Below, piece by piece: positions 7,818 to 16,518 of a DNA stretch of 64,000 bases (position 1 is the stretch's first letter; each line of letters begins with the position of its first letter). Origin of the DNA: Schaalia sp. ORNL0103 (GTDB lineage: Bacteria; Actinomycetota; Actinomycetes; Actinomycetales; Actinomycetaceae); NCBI RefSeq assembly GCF_019429565.1, contig NZ_JAHXSA010000001.1:248001-312000 (forward strand), read 5' to 3'. The position numbers were made by a program, and so were the translations under genes. The notes beneath the pieces are model-generated. The model was given only the letters and a program-made list of their open reading frames with translations. It searched no databases and was not told the origin of the DNA.

Positions 7818-8585
7818 TCACTGTGCGAAAAGGCTGGCCTCGAAGGAGTATCGCGATGCTCGGTAGATGTGGTCGCCGTACTCCACGATGCGTCCCGAGG
7901 GGTCGTACGTCGTGCGCTGCGTCGTGAGCAGGGCCGCGCCGCGATGCTCGGACAGGAGCTTGGCTTCCTTCGTTGTCGCGCTGCGGGCGCCGATCACCTG
8001 GCGGGCCGAGGCCAGGGTGACCCCGCGCTCGCGCATGAGGTCGTAGAGGGAGCCGGACTCGAGCTCTTGCATGGTCGGCGCGATGTCCGTCGGGATGGCG
8101 TTGGTGAGCACGGCGATTGGCTCGTCGTTGGCAAAACGCGTGCGCTCGATGTGGACGATGAGGGTGCCCTCGGCGATCTTGAGAGCGTCGGCTTCCTGGG
8201 CGTTGGCTGGGCGCGCCTCGTAGCGCTGGATCGTCGTGTGGACCTTGTGGCCGGCGTCGACGAGGTCGCGCATGAGGGAGGTGAGCTCCATGGGGCGGTG
8301 GACGTGACGCGGGGACACGATTGTGCCGACGCCGCGACGGCGCGTGAGCAGGCCGCGATCGACCAGGCGCTGGAGCGCCTGTCGTGCAGTGGGGCGGGAG
8401 ACATGCAGTCGCGCAGCCATCGATAGTTCGTCCTCCAGGCGCGTGTCCGCAGGCAGGGCGCCGGAGTTGATGAGCTGTGCAATGGGCTCCGAAATCTGGA
8501 AGTACAGCGGCACGGGGGAGGAGCGATCCAGCGTGATGTCCGGAACGTAGGGGGTGTTCTCCGAGGCGGGCGATGCTTTGGACAT
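7818..8585 (-). CDS. iolR: GntR-family (HutC/UTRA) transcriptional regulator, iolR-like
   Basis: The 255-residue protein has a winged helix at about residues 20-90 (PLYFQISEPIAQLI, then VSRPTARQALQRLVDRGLLTRRRGVGT) and a C-terminal UTRA effector domain from about 105. GntR-type IolR of Corynebacterium glutamicum represses inositol genes; this gene sits inside the iol cluster, divergent from iolC, so the same role is likely. It probably binds the repeated 14-bp palindromes, including one in its own promoter region. The ATG at 8585 follows GAAGG by 6 nt; upstream in-frame starts would run through the intergenic region. The ligand, presumably an inositol metabolite, is not known. Confidence 0.88.
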   Translation of the reverse strand: MSKASPASENTPYVPDITLDRSSPVPLYFQISEPIAQLINSGALPADTRLEDELSMAARLHVSRPTARQALQRLVDRGLLTRRRGVGTIVSPRHVHRPMELTSLMRDLVDAGHKVHTTIQRYEARPANAQEADALKIAEGTLIVHIERTRFANDEPIAVLTNAIPTDIAPTMQELESGSLYDLMRERGVTLASARQVIGARSATTKEAKLLSEHRGAALLTTQRTTYDPSGRIVEYGDHIYRASRYSFEASLFAQ

Positions 8586-8775
8586 GTCAAACCTTCGTGT
8601 GTGGCGCGACAGCGGTGCTAAATATATAGGGTTACATAGTATCAGCGTTGATGTAAAGGGTGAGAGTGACGCGCTGAAATATATTGTATGGACAAAGTTT
8701 GACGATTGCCTGTCGATAGTGCATCCTTGGAACGTCAGGCTTGCGGGCGACCCCAATGGAGAGGAAGGACCAACG
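8586..8775. promoter_or_regulatory. Divergent control region between iolR and iolC
   Basis: This 190-bp AT-rich region drives both genes. Besides the IolR-like site at 8683-8696 it holds an inverted repeat TTACAT-N13-ATGTAA (8632-8656) and two copies of AAATATAT (8620-8627, 8677-8684). The stretch TATATT at 8680-8685 is a possible -10 for iolC and overlaps the operator. Clean -35 boxes cannot be assigned with confidence. Confidence 0.65.
8683..8696. promoter_or_regulatory. Putative IolR operator between iolR and iolC
   Basis: ATTGTATGGACAAA reads TTTGTCCATACAAT on the other strand. It keeps the TTGT/ACAA arms but departs from the strict core at two central bases. The site at 19649-19662 has the same central bases, so the two may form a weaker subclass. 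Confidence 0.65.
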
Positions 8776-9741
8776 ATGTCCCTTGAACGCCGCTATGTCG
8801 ACATTCTAACAATGGGTCGTTCTGGTATCGACATTTTTCCTCTCCAGGTCGGCGCCCATCTCGAAGACGTTGAGACCTTCGGAAAGTTCCTCGGTGGCAG
8901 CCCGACGAACGTCGCCGTCGCCGCCGCGCGCCTCGGGCACCGCGCCGGCGTCATCACCGGCGTGGGGGACGACCCCTTCGGCCGTTTCGTGACTCGAGAG
9001 CTGGAACGTCTCGGCGTCTCTTCCGACCATGTCGTCACCGTGCGCGACTTCCACACACCCGTGACCTTCGCCGAGCTTTTCCCGCCCGACTCCTTCCCGC
9101 TCTACTTCTATCGAGAACCCAGCGCCCCGGACCTGGAGCTGGGGGAGGACCAGGTGGATTGGAACGCCGTTGAGCGCGCCGGAATCTTCTGGTTCACCGT
9201 GACTGGCCTCTCGCGCGACTCCTCCTTCGGCCTGCACCTGCGCGCCCTCGATCACCGCGACCGTTCCAATGGCGTGACGATCCTCGACCTCGACTACCGC
9301 TCCAACCTGTGGAGCGGTATGGCCCAGGCGCGTTCGCGCGTCGCAGCCGTCCTGTCCCGCGTGGACGTCGCCGTCGGTAACCGCCAGGAATGCGAGATGG
9401 CCGTCGGCGTCTCCGATCCCGAAGGAGCGGCCGACGCCCTCCTCGAACGGGGCGTCAAGCTGGCGATCGTCAAGCAGGGGCCCAAGGGGACCCTCGCCAA
9501 GACCGCCGACGAGCGCGTGTGGGTCGACGCCTGGGACGTGGACGTCGTCAACGGCCTCGGCGCGGGGGATGCCTTTGGAGGCGCGCTCATCCATGGCCTC
9601 GTCGAAGGATGGGACCTCGAGCGCACAATCCGTTACGCCTCGGCCGCGGGAGCCTACGTGTGTTTGCACATCGAATGCTCGACAGCGATGCCCACGTGCG
9701 AGCAGCTGCACGCCTTTGTCGAAACGGGGGTCGTCCCGTAA
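8776..9741 (+). CDS. iolC: 5-dehydro-2-deoxygluconokinase
   Basis: IolC phosphorylates 2-deoxy-5-keto-D-gluconate with ATP. The 321-residue PfkB/ribokinase-family protein has the N-terminal signature GGSPTNVAVAAARLG, then GVGDDPFG, and the C-terminal NGLGAGDAFGGAL with the catalytic aspartate and anion hole. The ATG at 8776 has GGAAGGA 6 nt upstream; a longer frame through the divergent promoter region is not used. It leads the plus-strand iolC-iolB-iolD run. Confidence 0.93.
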   Translation: MSLERRYVDILTMGRSGIDIFPLQVGAHLEDVETFGKFLGGSPTNVAVAAARLGHRAGVITGVGDDPFGRFVTRELERLGVSSDHVVTVRDFHTPVTFAELFPPDSFPLYFYREPSAPDLELGEDQVDWNAVERAGIFWFTVTGLSRDSSFGLHLRALDHRDRSNGVTILDLDYRSNLWSGMAQARSRVAAVLSRVDVAVGNRQECEMAVGVSDPEGAADALLERGVKLAIVKQGPKGTLAKTADERVWVDAWDVDVVNGLGAGDAFGGALIHGLVEGWDLERTIRYASAAGAYVCLHIECSTAMPTCEQLHAFVETGVVP

Positions 9742-9814
9742 CCCACCCGACTCGCCCCAGCCTCGTCCCCTCTTTCATCCAGCGGCACCGATGCCCAACT
9801 TTCAGGAGACTACG

Positions 9815-10687
9815 ATGACTCTTCCCGATATTTACGTTCCCGCCGGCTCCTCCGGCCACGGCAATTTCACCGTCGACATTGATCCCCAGCGTGCCGGTTG
9901 GGCCTTCTCGGGCCTGCGCGTCCTCGTTCTTGAGGCCGGCGCCTCCCAGGTCGTCGAAACCGGCGAGGCTGAGCTCCTCGTCCTGCCCCTCGCCGGCGGC
10001 GCAACCGTCGAGGTCGACGGGCAGACCTTCGAGCTCGAGGGGCGCCGCAGCGTCTTCTCCGGCGTCACCGACTACCTGTACGTCGGACGCGGCAAGACCC
10101 TGACGATCACCTCCGCCCAGGGCGGCCGTTTCGCCTTCCCCTCCGCGATCGCCACCCGCGACATCCCCGTCGCCTACTACCCCAAGAGCCAGGTTCGCAT
10201 CGACCTGCGCGGCGCCGGCGACTGCTCGCGCCAGGTCAACAACTACTCCCTGGCCGTCGAGGGCGTCACCACCTCCCACCTGCTGGCCTGCGAGGTCATC
10301 ACCCCCGGCGGTAACTGGTCCTCCTACCCGGCCCACAAGCACGAGCAGGACTCCGAGGACGAGCGTGAGCTCGAGGAAATCTACTACTTCGAGATCGAAG
10401 ACGGCCCCGAGGGGTCCAAGGGCTTTGGCCTGCACCGCACCTACGGCAGCCCCGGCCGCCCGATCGACCTGTGCTGCGAGGTCCACGACGGCGACGTCGC
10501 CCTCGTGCCCCACGGCTACCACGGCCCCTGCGTCGCGGCCCCCGGCTACGACATGTACTACCTGAACGTCATGGCCGGCCCGAACGAGGACCTCGTGTGG
10601 CTCGCCCCCGACGATCCGGCGCACCACTGGATCCGCGCGACCTGGGAAAACCAGGAAGTAGACCCCCGCCTCCCCATGAACAAGTAA
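9815..10687 (+). CDS. iolB: 5-deoxy-glucuronate isomerase
   Basis: IolB converts 5-deoxy-D-glucuronate to 2-deoxy-5-keto-D-gluconate, the substrate of IolC. The 290-residue product is a double-cupin metal enzyme: WSSYPAHKHEQD and ELEEIYYFEIE supply the metal-site histidines and glutamate of the second cupin, followed by ALVPHGYHGPCVA and YYLNVMAGP. Its length matches the family. The ATG follows CAGGAGA by 6 nt. It lies 73 bp after iolC and 21 bp before iolD on the same strand, with no terminator between them. Confidence 0.94.
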   Translation: MTLPDIYVPAGSSGHGNFTVDIDPQRAGWAFSGLRVLVLEAGASQVVETGEAELLVLPLAGGATVEVDGQTFELEGRRSVFSGVTDYLYVGRGKTLTITSAQGGRFAFPSAIATRDIPVAYYPKSQVRIDLRGAGDCSRQVNNYSLAVEGVTTSHLLACEVITPGGNWSSYPAHKHEQDSEDERELEEIYYFEIEDGPEGSKGFGLHRTYGSPGRPIDLCCEVHDGDVALVPHGYHGPCVAAPGYDMYYLNVMAGPNEDLVWLAPDDPAHHWIRATWENQEVDPRLPMNK

Positions 10688-10708
10688 GAAAGCCCGAAAG
10701 GACTACCC

Positions 10709-12616
10709 ATGAGCAAAGAAGCCTACAAGGGAACCGTGCGCCTGACGGTCGCGCAGGCAATCATTCGCTTCCTGTCCAACCAGTACACCGAGCGCGACGG
10801 CGTCGAGCACCGCCTCATCGCGGGCGCCTTCGGTATTTTCGGCCACGGTAATGTCGCCGGCATCGGTCAGGCCCTGCTGCAGAACGAGATTGCGCCCGCC
10901 GAGGGCGAGAACCCGATGCCCTACATCATGCCCCGCAACGAGCAGGGTGCCGTCCACGCGGCCACGGCATTCGCCAAGACGACGAACCGCCTACAGACCT
11001 GGATGACGACCGCGTCGATTGGCCCCGGCTCGCTCAACATGGTCACGGGCGCCGCGACGGCGACGACCAACCGCCTGCCCGTCCTCATCTTCCCCTCCGA
11101 CCAGTTCGCGACCCGCATCCCGGACCCGGTCCTCCAGCAGCTCGAGGATCCGACCTCGCTCGACGTGACCGTCAATGACGCGTTCCGTCCCGTGTCGCGC
11201 TTCTTCGACCGCATCAACCGTCCCGAGCAGCTGATTCCCTCGCTGCTCAACGGCATGCGCGTCCTGACCGACCCGGCCGAAACCGGTGCCGTCACGATCG
11301 CTCTGCCTCAGGACGTTCAGGCCGAGGCCTACGACTGGCCGGTCGAGTTCTTCACCAAGCGCGTGTGGCACGTGCGCCGTCCCCCGGCCGAGCGTGCCGC
11401 CATCGAGCGCGCGGTCGCCAAGATCCGCGCCGCCAAGCGCCCCCTCATCATCGCCGGCGGCGGCGTCATCTACTCCGAGGCCTCGGAGGAGCTGCGCGCA
11501 TTCGCGGCCTCGACCGGTATCCCGGTCGCCGACACGCAGGCCGGTAAGGGTGCTATCAACTGCGATCACCCCTGCTCCGTGGGCGGCGTCGGCTCCACCG
11601 GCGGCGACTCGGGCAACCACCTCGCCGACAAGGCCGACCTGATCATCGGCGTGGGCACGCGCTACTCCGACTTCACCACGGCCTCGAAGACGCAGTTCAA
11701 GAATCCCGATGTCTCCTTCGTCAACATCAACATCACGCCCTTCGACGCCGCCAAGCAGAGCGCCGAGATGGTCGTGGCCGACGCGCGCGAGGCGCTCGTG
11801 GCGCTGACCGAGGAGCTGGCCGACTACCGCGTCGACGAGGCCTACACCGCCGAGATCGCCGCCGAGCGCGAGGCCTGGGCCGCCAAGGTCGAGCAGTGCT
11901 ACCACGTGGGCAACGCCCCGCTGCCCGCTCAGACCGAGGTCTTCGGCGCCCTCAACGAGCTGATGGGCGACGAGGACGTGGTCATCAACGCCGCCGGCTC
12001 GATGCCCGGCGACCTGCAGGCCCTGTGGCAGGCCAAGACCCCCGTCCAGTACCACGTCGAGTACGCATTCTCCTGCATGGGCTACGAGGTCCCGGCCGCC
12101 ATGGGCGTCAAGCTGGCGCGTCCGCAGTCCGAGGTCGTCTCGATCGTCGGCGACGGCACCTACCAGATGCTTCCGATGGAGCTGGCCACGGTTGCCCAGG
12201 AGGGCATCAAGGTCATCTACGTCCTGCTGCAGAACTACGGCTTCGCGTCGATCGGCGCCCTGTCCGAGTCGCGCGGCTCCCAGCGCTTCGGCACGAAGTA
12301 CCGCCAGCGTGGGACCGGCTCGCACCTGGAGGATACGGACACGATCGCTGGCGTGGACATAGCGGCGAACGCACGCTCGTGGGGCATCGACGTGCTCGAG
12401 GTCCACACGATCGAGGAGTTCAAGGAGGCCTACAAGACTGCCGCTGCCTCGGATCGCGCGACCATGATCCACATCGAGACCGACCTGATGGGCCCCAACC
12501 CGCCCGGATCCTCCTGGTGGGACGTGGCGATCTCGGAGGTGTCCGTGCTCGAGTCGACGCAGCGTGCGTACGAGGACTACCGCAGTGATCGCAAGCCGCA
12601 GCGTCACTACCTGTGA
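10709..12616 (+). CDS. iolD: 3D-(3,5/4)-trihydroxycyclohexane-1,2-dione acylhydrolase
   Basis: IolD is a thiamine-diphosphate enzyme that opens the ring of the diketone made by IolE to give 5-deoxy-glucuronate. The 635-residue protein has the three-domain layout of acetolactate-synthase-like enzymes. HAATAFAKTTNRLQ lies in the N-terminal Pyr domain, PLIIAGGGVIYSEA in the central domain, and the ThDP/Mg motif begins at GDGTYQMLPMEL in the C-terminal domain and ends at LLQNYGFASIG. The length is normal for IolD. It ends the iolC-iolB-iolD operon, followed by a strong hairpin. Confidence 0.95.
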   Translation: MSKEAYKGTVRLTVAQAIIRFLSNQYTERDGVEHRLIAGAFGIFGHGNVAGIGQALLQNEIAPAEGENPMPYIMPRNEQGAVHAATAFAKTTNRLQTWMTTASIGPGSLNMVTGAATATTNRLPVLIFPSDQFATRIPDPVLQQLEDPTSLDVTVNDAFRPVSRFFDRINRPEQLIPSLLNGMRVLTDPAETGAVTIALPQDVQAEAYDWPVEFFTKRVWHVRRPPAERAAIERAVAKIRAAKRPLIIAGGGVIYSEASEELRAFAASTGIPVADTQAGKGAINCDHPCSVGGVGSTGGDSGNHLADKADLIIGVGTRYSDFTTASKTQFKNPDVSFVNINITPFDAAKQSAEMVVADAREALVALTEELADYRVDEAYTAEIAAEREAWAAKVEQCYHVGNAPLPAQTEVFGALNELMGDEDVVINAAGSMPGDLQALWQAKTPVQYHVEYAFSCMGYEVPAAMGVKLARPQSEVVSIVGDGTYQMLPMELATVAQEGIKVIYVLLQNYGFASIGALSESRGSQRFGTKYRQRGTGSHLEDTDTIAGVDIAANARSWGIDVLEVHTIEEFKEAYKTAAASDRATMIHIETDLMGPNPPGSSWWDVAISEVSVLESTQRAYEDYRSDRKPQRHYL

Positions 12617-12632
12617 TGAGCTGAGTGTGTGA

Positions 12633-12664
12633 GGGGCGGCCCCGGAGAAATCCGGGGCCGCCCC
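12633..12664 (+). terminator. GAAA-loop terminator hairpin after iolD
   Basis: A perfect 14-bp GC-rich stem closed by a GAAA tetraloop starts 16 nt after the iolD stop. There is no T run, as is common for actinobacterial terminators. Confidence 0.7.
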
Positions 12665-12820
12665 GCTCACGTATGCCTCGGTGCGTGAGTAGCACCGGCG
12701 TGAAACGCCTCGTGAAACGCCTCTTGGAACGGCGCGTTGGCTGGGGCGGGGAGTTGTCGATGGGGCGTGTCCAATAGACGGGACAATTCGGTCCCTGTTT
12801 GCGCTGATGTTGCAGATGTC

Positions 12821-12863
12821 GCGACATAGGTCCTAGGAACATGCTACACTTTGTCCTAACAAA
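12821..12863 (+). promoter_or_regulatory. iolA promoter with overlapping IolR operator
   Basis: A -10 TACACT (12845-12850) follows a -35-like GCGACA (12821-12826) at 18 bp. The palindrome TTTGTCCTAACAAA (12850-12863), a perfect core match, overlaps the last base of the -10 and covers the probable start of transcription, so binding should block initiation. The rest of the 291-bp gap after iolD holds nothing clear. Confidence 0.75.
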
Positions 12864-12907
12864 GTTGTTTCGCCATTCGTGGATGAATGGGAAGAAAGGT
12901 AAAACCA

Positions 12908-14410
12908 ATGACAATCAACCTGTGGGTCAACGGCGAAGAGTACGTCGCTCACTCTGAGAAGACTATCGACATCGAAAACCCTGCCACCGGTAAGGTCGTC
13001 GACCAGCTCGCCCTGGCCGACAAGCATTGCCTCGACCACGTCGTCGAGATCGCCCGCAACGCGCAGAAGGAATGGGCTCGAACCGCCCTGGCCAAGCGCG
13101 TGGACATCATGTTCAAGTTCCGCCAGCTCGTCATCGATCACCAGGATGAGATCGCCGACGCCATCGTGCGCGAGGGTGGCAAGACCCACGGCGACGCCCT
13201 CGGCGAGATCGCCCGTGGCCGCGAGACCATCGACTTTGCGTGTGGCATCAACGCTGCCCTCAAGGGCGAGTTCACCGATCAGGCCTCGACCGGCGTGGAC
13301 GTGCACACCCTGCGTCAGCCCGTCGGTGTCGTCGCCGGCATCTGCCCCTTCAACTTCCCGGCCATGGTCCCCATGTGGATGCACCCGGTCGCCCTGGCCA
13401 CTGGCAACGCCTTCATCCTCAAGGTTGCCTCGACCGTTCCCAGCGCCTCGCTGATCATTGCTCGCCTCTACAAGGAGGCGGGCCTGCCCGACGGCCTGTT
13501 CAACGTCATCGCCGGCGATCGCCACCTGGTCACCGACATCCTCACTCACCCCGGCATTGATGCCATCTCCTTCGTTGGCTCCACCCCGGTCGCCCACATC
13601 GTGCAGGACACGGGCGTGGCCCACGGCAAGCGCGTCCAGGCTCTGGGTGGCGCAAACAATCACGCGATCGTCATGCCCGACGCGGACATCGAGTTCGCCG
13701 CGCAGCACATTAGCGCCGGCGCCTTCGGCGCTGCCGGCCAGCGCTGCATGGCCCTGCCCGTGATCGTTGCCGTCGGAGGCGTCGAGGAGAAGCTGGTTCC
13801 CGCGATCAAGGCTCGCGCTGAGAAGATCGTCGTCGGCCCCGGCACCGACCCGGCCTCTGAGATGGGTCCGGTCATCACCCGTTCCTCCCAGGAGCGCATC
13901 ACCAAGTGGATCGACGAGGCCGAGGCGAGGGGCGCGAACATCGTCCTCGACGGCCGTGGCTACCGCCCCGAGGGCGAGGAATACGCGGATGGCTTCTGGC
14001 TGGCCCCCACCATCATCGACGGTGTGGATCGCAACCTGAGCGTCTACTGCGAAGAGGTCTTCGGCCCGGTCCTGGTCGTCGTGCACGCTGACACCTACGA
14101 GGAAGCCATTGAGATCGTGAACTCCTCCGAGTTCGGCAACGGCTCCGCGATCTTCACCTCCGACGGTGACACGGCCCGCCACTTCGTCGTCGATGTCGAG
14201 GCCGGCATGGTCGGTGTCAATGTGCCGATCCCTGTTCCGGTCGCCTACTACTCCTTCGGTGGCTGGAAGGAGTCGCTGCTGGGCGACACCCACATTCACG
14301 GCCCCGAGGGCGTGCGCTTCTACACGAAGGCCAAGGTCGTCACGACCCGTTGGCCCAAGCGTGGTGAGAAGGTTGGTTACGTCGGCATGAGCTTCCCGAC
14401 GAACGGCTGA
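12908..14410 (+). CDS. iolA: Methylmalonate-semialdehyde dehydrogenase (CoA-acylating)
   Basis: IolA oxidises malonate semialdehyde to acetyl-CoA (and methylmalonate semialdehyde to propionyl-CoA) with NAD+ and CoA, the last iol step. The 500-residue aldehyde dehydrogenase shows GVVAGICPFNFPAMVPMW, the NAD-site segment ISFVGSTPVAHIV, LGGANNHAIVMPDAD, and the nucleophile cysteine in AAGQRCMALP, all typical of the MmsA branch. The ATG at 12908 lies 8 nt after a GAAAGG; an ATG 21 nt upstream is less well placed. It has its own IolR-type promoter, apart from iolCBD. Confidence 0.94.
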   Translation: MTINLWVNGEEYVAHSEKTIDIENPATGKVVDQLALADKHCLDHVVEIARNAQKEWARTALAKRVDIMFKFRQLVIDHQDEIADAIVREGGKTHGDALGEIARGRETIDFACGINAALKGEFTDQASTGVDVHTLRQPVGVVAGICPFNFPAMVPMWMHPVALATGNAFILKVASTVPSASLIIARLYKEAGLPDGLFNVIAGDRHLVTDILTHPGIDAISFVGSTPVAHIVQDTGVAHGKRVQALGGANNHAIVMPDADIEFAAQHISAGAFGAAGQRCMALPVIVAVGGVEEKLVPAIKARAEKIVVGPGTDPASEMGPVITRSSQERITKWIDEAEARGANIVLDGRGYRPEGEEYADGFWLAPTIIDGVDRNLSVYCEEVFGPVLVVVHADTYEEAIEIVNSSEFGNGSAIFTSDGDTARHFVVDVEAGMVGVNVPIPVPVAYYSFGGWKESLLGDTHIHGPEGVRFYTKAKVVTTRWPKRGEKVGYVGMSFPTNG

Positions 14411-14430
14411 GCTTGACAGTCTCCTTATGG

Positions 14431-14455
14431 GGGGTGGGCGCATTGCGTCCACCCC
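14431..14455 (+). terminator. Terminator hairpin after iolA
   Basis: A GGGGTGGGCG / CGTCCACCCC stem with one G-U pair and a short loop lies 20 nt past the iolA stop, followed by TCCTTTGT. Confidence 0.65.
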
Positions 14456-14470
14456 TCCTTTGTATGTGGC

Positions 14471-14484
14471 TTTGTCGTAACAAA
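14471..14484. promoter_or_regulatory. Putative IolR operator 1 of the inositol transporter
   Basis: TTTGTCGTAACAAA differs from the core by one base. It ends 17 bp upstream of the -35 box of the transporter promoter. Confidence 0.72.
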
Positions 14485-14501
14485 CTGTTTGGCAGCGCCG
14501 C

Positions 14502-14530
14502 TTGAAATCATGAATATAGCGCGTTAAACT
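14502..14530 (+). promoter_or_regulatory. Promoter of the inositol transporter gene
   Basis: A -35 TTGAAA (14502-14507) and -10 TAAACT (14525-14530) are spaced by 17 bp. The promoter lies between two IolR-like sites. Confidence 0.75.
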
Positions 14531-14566
14531 AAGTGAGTCAGCAAAGTTGCGATACTCGATCGAATG

Positions 14567-14580
14567 TTTGTTAAGTCAAA
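14567..14580. promoter_or_regulatory. Putative IolR operator 2 of the inositol transporter
   Basis: On the minus strand this reads TTTGACTTAACAAA, whose core TGACTTAACA matches the published consensus fully. It lies about 30 bp inside the predicted transcript and 96 bp from operator 1, near nine helical turns, a spacing that would allow looping. Confidence 0.72.
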
Positions 14581-14584
14581 CGCG

Positions 14585-14815
14585 AGATCTGCCAAATGCT
14601 TGACCGCTGCCGAAAGGGGGTAGTGGAGAGTGTGTGGCCAGTCGATGCACAGGGACGATGTCGTCAAGCAATCAGTGTCGAGATCCCAGCGATTCCACGA
14701 TCGTGGGCGAGGTATCCTCGCTCCCTGGGAGTGGGACTTGCTCAGCCGTTAGGCCGACCAGGGTGAAGCGCTCTTCATCCGTACAGCTCCAAAGAAGAAG
14801 CAATAGGAGAAACAC
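14585..14815 (+). other. Long 5' leader of the transporter mRNA
   Basis: From the promoter at 14502-14530 the leader is close to 280 nt. It holds a 12-bp palindrome CCACGATCGTGG (14695-14706) and a small GCGAGG/CCTCGC hairpin next to it (14707-14721). No known riboswitch fold and no convincing leader peptide were recognised. The ribosome site TAGGAGA precedes the start. Confidence 0.4.
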
Positions 14816-16432
14816 ATGTCAAACACTCTAACGATTGACGACTACACGCCCGATAAGGTGCGTGACCTCGTCGCGACCACCCCGGCCTCGGGCAAGAAGT
14901 GCTCCCTGGGCGCCATCGCGGCCGTCGCGACGCTTGGCTCGCTCCTCTTCGGCTACGATACCGGCGTCATCGCGGGCGCCCTGCCCTACATGTACATGCC
15001 CGGAAACGCCGGCGGCCTGCACATGACCACCTTCGAAGAGGGCTGGGTCGGTGGTCTGCTGTGCATCGGCGCCGCCGCCGGCGCCTTCTTTGGCGGTCGC
15101 CTCTCTGACCGCTACGGCCGCCGCCACAACATTACTCTGCTGGCCATCGTGTTCCTCTTCGGCGCCATCGGCTGTGCGATCGCCCCGAACATCTGGGTCC
15201 TGTACCTCGCTCGTGTCATCCTCGGCTTCGCCGTCGGTGGAGCCTCCGCGACCGTTCCCGTCTTCCTCGGCGAAACCGCGCCCAAGCGCCTGCGTGGCGT
15301 TCTGGTCGCCACCGACCAGATGATGATCGTCTTCGGCCAGTTCCTGGCCTTCTCCATGAACGCCGTCATCGCCCGCTGGCAGGGCGGCCCGACCGTCACG
15401 CTGACCGGTGACGCCGTGGACGCGTCTGGCCACGTGCTCGGCCAGGCTGGAACCTCCGTCGCGTGGGAGACAGTTAGCGCCGCCGTCAACATCGCCGAGG
15501 TCACCAGCGCCGGTAATGGCCTGACCTGGCGCTACATGCTGATCCTGTGCTCGCTGCCCGCCATCGCGCTGTGGGTCGGTATCCGCATGATGCCGGAGTC
15601 CTCCCGCTGGTACGCCGCGAACCTGCGCATCGTCGAGGCCATCGGCTCCCTCAAGCGCGTGCGTGACGAGAAGAAGGACGACGTCGCCGGCGAGCTCAAC
15701 GAGATGCTCGAGGTCCAGCGCGCTGAGTCCAAGCAGGAGAAGTGGTCGCTCTCCCAGATCCTCAAGGTTAAGTGGGCCCGCAAGCTCCTCTACATCGGTA
15801 TCATCCTGGGCATCGCCGACCAGCTGACCGGCATCAACACGGCCATGTACTACACGCCGAAGATCCTCAACGCTGCCGGCGTTCCCATGGAAGACGCCAT
15901 CACCCTGAATGTCGTCTCCGGTGGTATTTCCGCGATCGGCTCCGCCGTCGGCCTGTGGCTCGTCGCCCGCTTCGCTCGCCGCCACGTTGGCATGTACCAG
16001 GAGCTCGGCATCACGATCTCCCTGGCAGCACTGTCCGCTGTGTTCGCGATCTTCATCAGCCCCTACCTGGACGCAGATGGCAACATCTCCGGCGCCCCGA
16101 ACTTCGCCCCCTGGCTGGTTCTTGGCATCGTCTGCCTCTTCGTGTTCATCAAGCAGTCCGGCACCGTGACCTGGGTCCTCGTCTCCGAGATCTACCCGGC
16201 CGCCGTCCGCGGCAGTGCCCTCGGTATCGCGGTGGGCACCCTGTGGCTCGCCAATGCGCTGGTCTCCGTCATCTTCCCGCCGCTCATGGCGACCGTCGGT
16301 GGGGCAGGCACGTACGCGATCTTCGCGGCCATTAACTTCCTCTCCTTCCTCTTCTACTGGAAGGTCGTCCCCGAGACGAAGTTCCACTCGCTGGAGGAGC
16401 TGGAGCTGAAGTTCCAGAAGGATTACTCCTGA
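14816..16432 (+). CDS. iolT: MFS sugar porter, inositol transporter type
   Basis: This 538-residue, 12-helix member of the sugar porter family should import myo-inositol with protons. Signatures are clear: FGYDTGVIAGALPYM in helix 1, GGRLSDRYGRR (93-103) in the loop between helices 2 and 3, PESSRWYAANLR before the central loop, ADQLTGINTAMYYTP in helix 7 and PETKFHSLEELE near the C-terminus. A loop of about 45 residues between helices 5 and 6 is longer than usual. The gene is framed by two IolR-like sites, which supports inositol as substrate; other sugars cannot be excluded. Confidence 0.88.
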   Translation: MSNTLTIDDYTPDKVRDLVATTPASGKKCSLGAIAAVATLGSLLFGYDTGVIAGALPYMYMPGNAGGLHMTTFEEGWVGGLLCIGAAAGAFFGGRLSDRYGRRHNITLLAIVFLFGAIGCAIAPNIWVLYLARVILGFAVGGASATVPVFLGETAPKRLRGVLVATDQMMIVFGQFLAFSMNAVIARWQGGPTVTLTGDAVDASGHVLGQAGTSVAWETVSAAVNIAEVTSAGNGLTWRYMLILCSLPAIALWVGIRMMPESSRWYAANLRIVEAIGSLKRVRDEKKDDVAGELNEMLEVQRAESKQEKWSLSQILKVKWARKLLYIGIILGIADQLTGINTAMYYTPKILNAAGVPMEDAITLNVVSGGISAIGSAVGLWLVARFARRHVGMYQELGITISLAALSAVFAIFISPYLDADGNISGAPNFAPWLVLGIVCLFVFIKQSGTVTWVLVSEIYPAAVRGSALGIAVGTLWLANALVSVIFPPLMATVGGAGTYAIFAAINFLSFLFYWKVVPETKFHSLEELELKFQKDYS

Positions 16433-16455
16433 AACGCAGTGATCTGAACGCGTGA

Positions 16456-16488
16456 GCCCGGTGGGGCGGCTTGGCCGCCCCACCGGGC
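16456..16488 (+). terminator. Terminator hairpin after the inositol transporter
   Basis: A perfect 15-bp GC stem (16456-16470 with 16474-16488) with a 3-nt loop follows the stop by 23 nt. No T run is present. The next gene begins 30 bp later. Confidence 0.68.
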
Positions 16489-16518
16489 GCTCGCGTACCA
16501 TCGAGACGAGGAGAGGTG

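Noticed and set aside
8620-8684. Two AAATATAT copies as a separate regulator site
   Set aside because: They are short, AT-rich and overlap possible promoter elements, so chance and promoter function explain them.
10991-12670. Long open frame antisense to iolD
   Set aside because: Its translation is rich in Arg, Val, Gly and His with no motif, and it mirrors the codon pattern of iolD. Such frames are expected in GC-rich DNA.
12768-12785. TGTCC-N8-GGACA inverted repeat before iolA
   Set aside because: It resembles the IolR half site but has the wrong arm sequence and spacing, so I did not count it as an operator.
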